Assembly (NCBI GenBank): GCA_050049355.1
Contig: JASFWK010000053.1
Coordinates: forward strand, 1-12,857
DNA: 12,857 bases
Direction: 5' to 3'
Source: JASFWK01 sp050049355
GTDB lineage: Bacteria; Chloroflexota; Anaerolineae; B4-G1; DUEL01
A program made the translations under genes and the position numbers. Of this stretch, positions 6,073-12,083 are shown in pieces; positions within the stretch are counted from its first letter, which is position 1, and every line of letters begins with the position of its first letter. The notes under the pieces were generated by a model that was not told the DNA's origin, ran no database searches, and saw nothing but the letters and a program-made list of their open reading frames with translations.

Positions 6073-6621
6073 TCACTCTACCTCGCTTGCCGCCTTCAAT
6101 TCGACAAACCACCCACCCAGCACGGCGTTGTGGTGTGAGATGATCTGCTGGGCTGTGAGTTGCCTGCTATCCCAGGTACTGTGTGCGTCCTCGACCAACG
6201 TCACCTCGTACCCCAGGCTGTACGCGCGCCGACAGGTCGTGTCGACACAGTACTCTGTCTGTATCCCCGTGATGATGAGCTCCTTGACCTCCCTGCGTTC
6301 GAGTTCGCGCTGTAGGTCGGTGTCTTGAAAGGCGTCGGGGTGGCGCTTCTCGATCACCGGGTCGCCTTGGATTGGGGCGACGGCGGGGTGGATTTCCCAT
6401 CCTGGGGTACCGGGTTCGTCGATTGCCCCTTGTGGACCACAGTGTTGGATGTAGACAACCGGCATTCCTGCCGCACGTGCTTTGGCAACCAGGCTTCGGA
6501 CCTTCGAGAGAAGTGCATCGCCATTGTGCACAGGTGCAGATTCCTCGAAGTTACCTGCTTGGAGGTCGATGATCAGCAGCGCAGTGTGCTTATTGTCCCG
6601 GCACTGGAAGCTCTTGCTCAC
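6073..6621 (-). CDS. Isochorismatase-family cysteine hydrolase
   Basis: With the GTG at 6621 the protein has 182 residues, typical of the family. The catalytic triad is visible: Asp19 in TALLIIDLQAG, Lys92 in VIEKRHPDAF and Cys125 in ITGIQTEYCVDTT, where GIQTEYC also carries the usual cis-peptide before the nucleophile elbow. Family members hydrolyse isochorismate, nicotinamide, N-carbamoyl amides or ureidoacrylate; this one lacks neighbours that would choose among them. An in-frame TTG at 6681 would add 20 residues (IRYLREHVGDW) that do not look like the domain, so the GTG with AAGGA just upstream is preferred, though its spacing is short. It has its own promoter at 6748-6777. Confidence 0.87.
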   Translation of the reverse strand: MSKSFQCRDNKHTALLIIDLQAGNFEESAPVHNGDALLSKVRSLVAKARAAGMPVVYIQHCGPQGAIDEPGTPGWEIHPAVAPIQGDPVIEKRHPDAFQDTDLQRELERREVKELIITGIQTEYCVDTTCRRAYSLGYEVTLVEDAHSTWDSRQLTAQQIISHHNAVLGGWFVELKAASEVE

Positions 6622-6747
6622 TTTCCTTCTATCCCCTGGCTCCGACCAGTCACCCACGTGTTCACGGAGGTACCTGATCAACTCCGCGCATACCCGCCCC
6701 CGTGTTCATCAAGCCGCCACAGCCATCATCAGGCCTGAATGCTTGCC

Positions 6748-6777
6748 ATTCTATCACATGAGAGGAGGAATCTCCAA
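6748..6777 (-). promoter_or_regulatory. Extended -10 promoter of the isochorismatase-family gene
   Basis: On the minus strand, TTGGAG (6777-6772) and TAGAAT (6753-6748) are 18 bases apart, and TGA directly before TAGAAT gives an extended -10. Transcription would start near 6741, 120 bases before the preferred GTG and 60 before the alternative TTG. Confidence 0.5.
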
Positions 6778-6901
6778 TGAGCAAGCGAAGACCGGAACGC
6801 GCCCCGGTGCAAGTCCATCCTCCCCCGTCACCTCTACGCCCTCGCCAGCAGGCTGCACTGTTGGGCGGCAGACGAGCCTCCCAATGTCATCGGCGGGACT
6901 C

Positions 6902-8323
6902 TCATCTCGCCACTACCGGAAGATAGATGGCATATCCTGCGAACAGGCTCCGGCCACGATCAATGAATGCGTTGAAATCGTACATCGCCTCCCACCAGTT
7001 CCGCATTTGCCTGCCATTGTACACAATTCCATTGCTGTATCCGGGCATGTTCTGCATGAACCACTGATAGAAGCCAGTGTCTGTGCATCCCCACTGAGAG
7101 CAATTCGCGGCGACATAGGTAGTTTGACTATCATCCGGATGCCAAGTTTCACAGTTGTTCTCGCGATATTCAGTCGAATCGTAGTCATAACCTTCGGTTG
7201 TGTTCGGTGGTGAGTGTGTGTTGCCACACGAGGCGCGATAACCAGGCAACGAGCCGCGGTTTCCATACACTGAGAAATCGTCCCAGAAGAGACTGCCCAC
7301 TACATTGCTGTTGTTGGGCGGATATCCAAGATTCTCGGCGAAGAAGATGACATTCTCTATCTGATGCAGGCGATTATGGATGGTGTTGCCTATCGCCTGC
7401 GCTCCCCCAGGCTGATAAGTGAAGTTATACATCACGTAGGAACTTGTGCATTGAGGCAGTCTGTATTCCTCTGGAACATACTCGTCTCTTGGATAGGCGT
7501 TGCTAACGTCACCGTACCTGCTTGACATCTTGGATTCGTCAGGAACTATCACAGATGAGTGATAGCCGTAGATCCACACCTCCTTGACACCATGAGAGTC
7601 TACGTGGTCGCAGATACTGATTTCTCGTAGAATCTCGCCGTAGTCTGGCCTGTATTCTGCACCCCCGAGGTGATAACCGCGAGGCATCGCGTAGAAGCGC
7701 TCGATCTTCTCGTACGTGTAATATTCAAGAAACATGGGGGCGTTGGGAACACTGTATCCGTGATAGCGGGTCGCTTCGCTGATCAGTGCCTGACCCGCCT
7801 CAATCATCCCTTGAGTCGCGGCCTGCATATCGGCAATCAGGATGTTGGACCATCCAGTTTCCTCTGGGTCCAGATAAGCAGTATTCGTGGGGTCTGGAGG
7901 ATAGTAGGCGAGGATCAAGACCGGCACCAAGTACCGGAGGTGTATGGTTATTACTGTAGCATCAGTCCACTCACCGTTTACCCATGCACGAACCCAAACT
8001 TGTACATCGCCAATAGAGAATTTATCGTGAGCGGTGGTGCCGGTCCAGATGCCATACTCATTGGACGAGAGGTGACCCTCATCACGCAGGTTCTCCCAAA
8101 CCATGACGCCGTCTTGAAAGAATCCCCACAAGTACCCTTGAGCATCCTCCACAGGATGTACCCTGAATAAATATGCGCCAGCATAGTTGACAGTTTGTCC
8201 ATCTTGGGGATAGTCAAACGTGGGGCCAGGGGCCGTTGGTTTGGCATACGCGATGCCGATTGGCGCCAAGACACCAAACAGGAGCACCAACAACCCTACT
8301 CGGGGACTGCTTTTGTGCCTCAT
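6902..8323 (-). CDS. Large secreted protein of unknown function with YLPVVAR tail
   Basis: A 473-residue exported protein. Residues 1-27 are a clear Sec signal peptide ending in IAYA, with cleavage before Lys28. Residues 33-132 look like an Ig/Fn3-type beta sandwich (PTFDYPQDGQTVNYAG opening, VQVWVRAWVNGEWTDAT strand pair). Residues 135-460 form a larger domain rich in Tyr, Trp and Asn with eight or so Cys; its notable blocks are VKEVWIYGYHSSVIVPDESK, IHNRLHQIENVIF (an H-x3-H-x2-E pattern that could bind metal), and GCTDTGFYQWFMQNMPGYSN before RQMRNWWEAMYDFNAFI. I do not recognise the family. The protein ends YAIYLPVVAR, a tail I recall as common on secreted Chloroflexota proteins. The ATG at 8323 has AGGTGA about 7 bases upstream. 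Its promoter was not found. Confidence 0.8.
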   Translation of the reverse strand: MRHKSSPRVGLLVLLFGVLAPIGIAYAKPTAPGPTFDYPQDGQTVNYAGAYLFRVHPVEDAQGYLWGFFQDGVMVWENLRDEGHLSSNEYGIWTGTTAHDKFSIGDVQVWVRAWVNGEWTDATVITIHLRYLVPVLILAYYPPDPTNTAYLDPEETGWSNILIADMQAATQGMIEAGQALISEATRYHGYSVPNAPMFLEYYTYEKIERFYAMPRGYHLGGAEYRPDYGEILREISICDHVDSHGVKEVWIYGYHSSVIVPDESKMSSRYGDVSNAYPRDEYVPEEYRLPQCTSSYVMYNFTYQPGGAQAIGNTIHNRLHQIENVIFFAENLGYPPNNSNVVGSLFWDDFSVYGNRGSLPGYRASCGNTHSPPNTTEGYDYDSTEYRENNCETWHPDDSQTTYVAANCSQWGCTDTGFYQWFMQNMPGYSNGIVYNGRQMRNWWEAMYDFNAFIDRGRSLFAGYAIYLPVVAR

Positions 8324-8771
8324 AGATGCTTCACCTGTTCAGTTCAGGCCGAAGCTTCTCTTGCCTCCTGACCACTCCAGAAGTGGATCTTACTCCGCGG
8401 ATCAACGTCCTCTTCTCGTCCAGCGGGAGCCGCCCAACCGCATGAGTATGGGCTCTAGCCTGGCTACTTGATGCGTCGACCCAAATCGGGTACAATCCCC
8501 CTGCTCGACCTCACGTCACAGGGTGAGTAGACTGAAGGCAAGTGCGGGGGCGACAGGTCGGAACCAGGAGCGAGAGGAGAGGCGTGAGCACAGCTTCATT
8601 GTAGCATCTCCTGGCCGCACAATCAAGCGCAAGGACCAGCAAGGCGATGATGATCTGTACCTATGTCCTCAACCGGGGCCGTATGGCTGTCCGCGGTCCA
8701 CTGGACCACGGGCGCGGAAAGGGAGGCAGGAGGAGTTCCCTGCAGCCCTCTCGCTTCTTGTCCCTCTCGCC
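8324..8771. other. Divergent intergenic region with promoter and recombinase remnant
   Basis: The stretch separates the minus-strand secreted protein from the plus-strand glycosyltransferase. It holds the secreted protein's ribosome site near 8330, a plus-strand promoter at 8468-8496 and a degraded tyrosine recombinase tail at about 8583-8775. A 21-base dyad (CCG, C, GGTCCA, C, TGGACC, A, CGG) spans 8691-8711, inside the recombinase remnant, so it may be chance. I see no intact gene. Confidence 0.5.
8468..8496 (+). promoter_or_regulatory. Sigma70-type promoter reading toward the glycosyltransferase
   Basis: TTGATG (8468-8473) and TACAAT (8491-8496) lie exactly 17 bases apart. Transcription would start near 8503, 269 bases before the glycosyltransferase ATG at 8772. 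The long leader covers the recombinase remnant, so this may be an old recombinase promoter now used by the downstream gene. Confidence 0.6.
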
Positions 8772-8775
8772 ATGA
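8583..8775 (+). pseudogene. Remnant of an integron/Xer-type tyrosine recombinase C-terminus
   Basis: The frame 8647-8775 reads MICTYVLNRGRMAVRGPLD near its start. This aligns with the conserved ending of integron-integrase and related tyrosine recombinases, 'MIYTHVLNRGGxGVRSPLD', where the first Tyr is the DNA-attacking nucleophile. Here that position is Cys (TGT for TAT). One base out of frame upstream, codons at 8589-8597 and 8619-8633 give HSF and RTIK-RKD, which resemble the 'RHSFATHLL' and 'DIRTVQELLGHKD' blocks but with most residues missing. I infer a decayed fragment carrying a frameshift and internal deletions; the core and N-terminal domains are absent. The last codons overlap the glycosyltransferase start by ATGA, so residual translation may still couple to it. 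The match is from memory of the family, so moderate confidence. Confidence 0.5.
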
Positions 8776-10010
8776 AGATTCTCTTTCTCACTCCTCAGCT
8801 CCCCTATCCTCCTCAACAGGGGACAGCGCTCAGAAACTGGGGGTTGATCTCTGAGCTTGCCTCTCGTCACCAGGTGAGCCTGCTCAGTTTCCAGGCTCCC
8901 GGGCAGAGCCTCCGATCCGACTCCCCGCTCGGGCTTGCCTGCGAGTCCATTGAAACCATCCCCCAGCCTGCTCGCACTCGCTCTCGTCGCCTGCGCGATC
9001 TGATCTTGACCGATCTGCCGGATATGGCTCTCCGGTTGGAGAGTGCTGCCTTCCGCCAGCGGTTGTCGGCTTGGCTGGCGCGTGCGGCCTTCGATGTGGT
9101 CCACGTCGAGGGGATCGAGCTGGCGCCTTACCTGGATCTCCTGGAGTCAACCTCTCCGCGTCCCTTCGTCGTCTTTGACGACCACAACTGCGAGTACTTG
9201 CTTCAGAAGCGGGCCTTCGTGACCGACCTGGGCCAGCCCCGGCGCTGGCACGCGGCGGCCTACTCGTTCGTGCAGTGGCGGCGGCTGCAGAAATATGAAA
9301 TCAGAGCTTGTCGGCGCTCCGGTTTGGTCGTGGCCGTCTCCGAACCAGATGCACACGCCCTGCGAGAGTTGATCCCTGAGCTGGAGCCGCTCGTCGTCCC
9401 CAACGGTATCGATCTCTCCGCCTACCGGTCGGATCTCCCGCCGCCCCCAGAGATGGGGGAGGGAGCCCTCGTGTTCACAGGCAAGATGGACTTTCGACCC
9501 AATGTGGACGCCATGCTCTGGTTCGCCCGTCGGGCCCTGCCGCGGATTCGGCAGGAGGTGCCGCAGACCCATGTCTGGGTCGTCGGCCAACGACCCCACC
9601 GGCGGTTGGATGTGTTGAGGGACGATCCGGCTGTCACTCTGACTGGCCGGGTAGAGGACGTACGCCCGTATATTGCGGGGGCAGCGGTCTACGTGGCTCC
9701 GCTCCGAATGGGAGGGGGCACCCGCCTCAAGTTACTTGAGGCGATGGCCATGGAACGCGCCGTGGTCGCCACGCGACTAGGAGCAGAGGGATTCCCGCTG
9801 ACAGGGGGACGAGAGTTGCTTCTGGCTGATACGGCTGAGACCTTCGCCGATGCCGTGGTCTCTCTCCTGCACGACCCCAACCGTCGGGCGGCGCTGGGCC
9901 GGGCTGCGCTTCGATTCGTGGAGACGAGGTACGATTGGCGCGTCCTCACGCCCCGGCTCGAGGCTGCCTACCGGTCGCGTCAGCGTCCCGCTATGGGGCG
10001 AAGAACGTGA
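8772..10010 (+). CDS. Glycosyltransferase family 4 (GT-B) protein
   Basis: With the ATG at 8772 the protein has 412 residues. The start MKILFLTPQLPYPPQQGTAL then RNWGLISELASRHQVSLLSF is typical of retaining GT4 enzymes, especially the group annotated as exosortase/PEP-CTERM-associated sugar transferases. The N-terminal Rossmann domain covers about 1-205; VVPNGIDLSAY (208-218) is the usual linker. The C-terminal nucleotide-sugar domain has VFTGKMDFRPN (234-244), VEDVRPYIAGAAVYVAPLR (294-312), then GGGTRLKLLEAMAMERAVVA (314-333), which includes the conserved donor-binding Glu323. It should transfer a sugar from an NDP-sugar to a glycan or lipid carrier at the cytoplasmic membrane. The frame stays open back to 8523 but that extension is the recombinase remnant. 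No ribosome site precedes the ATG. The 3' end overlaps the opposing gene by 20 bases. Confidence 0.87.
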   Translation: MKILFLTPQLPYPPQQGTALRNWGLISELASRHQVSLLSFQAPGQSLRSDSPLGLACESIETIPQPARTRSRRLRDLILTDLPDMALRLESAAFRQRLSAWLARAAFDVVHVEGIELAPYLDLLESTSPRPFVVFDDHNCEYLLQKRAFVTDLGQPRRWHAAAYSFVQWRRLQKYEIRACRRSGLVVAVSEPDAHALRELIPELEPLVVPNGIDLSAYRSDLPPPPEMGEGALVFTGKMDFRPNVDAMLWFARRALPRIRQEVPQTHVWVVGQRPHRRLDVLRDDPAVTLTGRVEDVRPYIAGAAVYVAPLRMGGGTRLKLLEAMAMERAVVATRLGAEGFPLTGGRELLLADTAETFADAVVSLLHDPNRRAALGRAALRFVETRYDWRVLTPRLEAAYRSRQRPAMGRRT

Positions 10011-11433
10011 AGAGGGCCGCCACCTTGCCTGCTGCGGCGGCAAGAGGCGAAGGGAATATCCCAAAGGCCAACACTGCAACCACAAGGGCCAGGAGCAAGA
10101 TCTTGTTCGCCAGCGGCTCCTGCTCTTGTGATCCCCCCCCCTTCCCTCCTGGCTCCTGGTTCTCGTTCGTATTGGGGAGTGTCTGGGGCGGCTGCAGCAG
10201 CGAGGCCAGAAGTTGGAGGAGCCCCGCAGCTGTGCCCAGCGACGCCAAGAGGAGAGCGAGGCCCATCGACGGATTCGAGGATAGCACCGCCGACAATGTG
10301 CCCCAGCGTGCGGCGAAGCCGACCGTCGGTGGGAAGCCGGCCAGGGAGAGGCCGCCGACCAGCACCGCCAGGGTGCTCCACGGCGCCTGACGACCCAGGC
10401 CGTCGGCCAGGTGCCGCGCCTCGCCGCTGCGCCTTCGCAGTCCCTCCAACCCGCTTGCCATCAGCAGTACCCCCAGCGCTCGGGCGAACAGCAGCCCGAT
10501 AGCCAGGCCGATTCCTCTCTGGGTGCCTTGGCCCAACGCGACGACCGCCAGGCCTGTGTCTACCATCACGGCATAGCCCATCAGCGCGCCGGGGCTTCGG
10601 CGGGTCGTGCCCAGGAGCCCTCCAACGATTACCGTGGTGCTCCCAATGGTCGAAAGCAAGGGTTGCCACTGGCGATGTGCACTCAGCCAGGGATAGATCT
10701 GCAGGTAATCCAACAGGAGAAACCAAACCCCGCTGGTGACGACCGTGTAGAGGAAGGCGGACGTCAGGGGCGCGCCGTCTGCGCCTACTGCGGGGACCCA
10801 GGCGTGGAAGGGGAAGATGCCCAGCATAAGCGCGAAGGAGAGGCCGATCAGCACCGTGGCTGTGTACAGGAAGGCTTGCTGGTCAGGCGAGACTGCGTAC
10901 CTCTCCAGAACCCAGTGACTGACCAGGAGCCCTGGGAGCGCCAGGGTGTAGAAGCTCAGATAGCGCAGCCCCCCCCGTGCGGAGGTGGCTTCTGCATGGA
11001 GAGGGAAGACGGCGAGTGCGGCAGCGATCTGTAGGAAGAGCGCAGCGTATACGAGCGGCTGTACGACCAGCACTGCCCCCAGTAGGCCAAGCATTCCCAG
11101 GCCTATCGATGGGAGCAGGCCGCTCTTATCGAATCGCCACGCCAGGAAGAAAAGCCCAGCTCCTGTGAGGAATATGAACGCCATGGCTAGGCGGTCGGCC
11201 TGGGTCAGAACCAATTCCCTGCCCAGCACGACGACCGACTCGCTCACCAGAAGGACCTGACGCCCCCCAATCTCAAGCGACGGCCCGAGGGGGAGTAGGA
11301 GGAGAAACAGACCGAGCCCGAGCGCCGCGCCTGTGGCAAGAAGAGGGGGCACGAGCCGCCAGTTGCGCAGGAGATATGCCAGCCCGCCAAGGAACATCGG
11401 CAGGACGAGCAGCAGAACTGGTCCCAGGTTCAT
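9991..11433 (-). CDS. Proton-antiporter (NuoM/N, HyfF-like) membrane subunit, divergent
   Basis: With ATG 11433 the protein has 480 residues and about 13-14 hydrophobic helices, the usual size of NuoN/HyfF-type subunits (Proton_antipo_M). Recognisable blocks are IFPFHAWVPAVGADGAPLTS (residues 206-225; family PFHxWLPDAHxxAPTxxS), ALMGYAVMVDTG (283-294; family LLAYSSISHMG) and SLAGFPPTVGFAARW (363-377; family LAGIPPTAGFxxK). Residues expected to carry protons look replaced: Gln135 for the TM5 Glu, Thr233 for the TM7 Lys, and Gly282 for the TM8 Lys. A Gly/Gln-rich cytoplasmic linker (416-441) encodes a 9-G run. The start overlaps the upstream stop by ATGA, so the two are translationally coupled. 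The longer frame upstream is a shadow of that neighbour. Confidence 0.82.
   Translation of the reverse strand: MNLGPVLLLVLPMFLGGLAYLLRNWRLVPPLLATGAALGLGLFLLLLPLGPSLEIGGRQVLLVSESVVVLGRELVLTQADRLAMAFIFLTGAGLFFLAWRFDKSGLLPSIGLGMLGLLGAVLVVQPLVYAALFLQIAAALAVFPLHAEATSARGGLRYLSFYTLALPGLLVSHWVLERYAVSPDQQAFLYTATVLIGLSFALMLGIFPFHAWVPAVGADGAPLTSAFLYTVVTSGVWFLLLDYLQIYPWLSAHRQWQPLLSTIGSTTVIVGGLLGTTRRSPGALMGYAVMVDTGLAVVALGQGTQRGIGLAIGLLFARALGVLLMASGLEGLRRRSGEARHLADGLGRQAPWSTLAVLVGGLSLAGFPPTVGFAARWGTLSAVLSSNPSMGLALLLASLGTAAGLLQLLASLLQPPQTLPNTNENQEPGGKGGGSQEQEPLANKILLLALVVAVLAFGIFPSPLAAAAGKVAALFTFFAP
10133..10141. repeat. Nine-C homopolymer inside the antiporter-like gene
   Basis: The plus strand carries nine C in a row (G on the coding strand), encoding the Gly-rich KGGGS linker around residue 431. 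The frame continues with a proper membrane helix on the far side, so the present length is in frame. Slippage by one base would remove the last helix. Confidence 0.7.
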
Positions 11434-12083
11434 GGCTGATTCCCCTCTTGGGCCGCGTGAGTCACTGCCAGGAATGTGACTCCCAGGGCGATGAGGAACC
11501 CGGCCGCACCCAACAGCCCAGCCACCACCAGGCTCGGCTCCAGCACGCCGAAGAGTAGATCGAACCCCGCCAGGAAGGTCAGTAGGCCCAGGCCCGCCCG
11601 GAAAGGATCCTCGGAAAGCCCCATCAGGAACAGCCCCCCTGTTCCCAACAGGTAGCAAGCCAGGCCAACATCCGCTGGGACCTCAGGGAGTGGGAAACGA
11701 ATGGAGCTAGCCTGTGCGATCACGAAGACCGCGATCAGGATCAGCGCGCGGAGAGGGGTGCCAGCTGCCATGGAGAATGGTGGGCGGGTGGGCTCCGAGG
11801 ACTCCTCTTCCCCCGCTTCCTGCTGCTCGCTCAAGCGCCTTCCAGTCAGGTACAAGGTGAGGGCGATCATCCACCCGATGAGCAACTTGATGGCTGCCAC
11901 CTCTGGGTGGATGACCCGTGTGTGTAAGAGGGCAGCGAAGAAGTACAGGATTGCCATTCCCAGGGCGTGCATCTGCCAGCGCTCCATCACCAGCAGCAGG
12001 GCCAGTGCGATGAAAAGACCGGCCACTGCGGGCATGGCGGCGAGGAAAGAAAGGCGCTCTATGATCTCAAGGATCGTCGTCAT
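11430..12083 (-). CDS. HyfE/NuoK-like membrane protein
   Basis: A 217-residue membrane protein with about six or seven hydrophobic segments: roughly 15-33, 40-58, 62-80, 110-127, 138-155, 160-180 and 186-207. A charged cytoplasmic loop (residues 82-103, QQEAGEEESSEP) divides it into two halves of three to four helices. Length and helix layout match HyfE, the hydrogenase-4 subunit equivalent to an extended NuoK/MrpC, and gene order between two antiporter-like subunits supports this. No strong sequence signature was seen, so the assignment rests mainly on context. ATG 12083 overlaps the upstream gene's stop by ATGA, and its own stop overlaps the next ATG the same way, so all three genes are one coupled operon. 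A GGTGGG sequence just upstream may act as its ribosome site. Confidence 0.6.
   Translation of the reverse strand: MTTILEIIERLSFLAAMPAVAGLFIALALLLVMERWQMHALGMAILYFFAALLHTRVIHPEVAAIKLLIGWMIALTLYLTGRRLSEQQEAGEEESSEPTRPPFSMAAGTPLRALILIAVFVIAQASSIRFPLPEVPADVGLACYLLGTGGLFLMGLSEDPFRAGLGLLTFLAGFDLLFGVLEPSLVVAGLLGAAGFLIALGVTFLAVTHAAQEGNQP

Noticed and set aside
6777..6926. Plus-strand 49-codon ORF (MSKRRPERAPVQVHPPPSPL...) with GGAGG 8 bases before its ATG.
   Set aside because: The GGAGG and ATG fall inside the minus-strand promoter of the isochorismatase-family gene, the protein is Pro/Arg/His-rich without domain signs, and it runs into the opposing gene.
8691..8711. 21-base dyad CCG-C-GGTCCA-C-TGGACC-A-CGG as a regulator operator.
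   Set aside because: It falls within the codons for VRGPLDHG of the recombinase remnant, where the sequence is explained by protein ancestry; an operator role has no other support.
8523..8771. N-terminal extension of the glycosyltransferase to a GTG at 8523 (495 residues).
   Set aside because: The extra 83 residues are charged, without GT4 similarity, and match the recombinase remnant region; GT4 enzymes begin at MKILFLTPQLPYPP.
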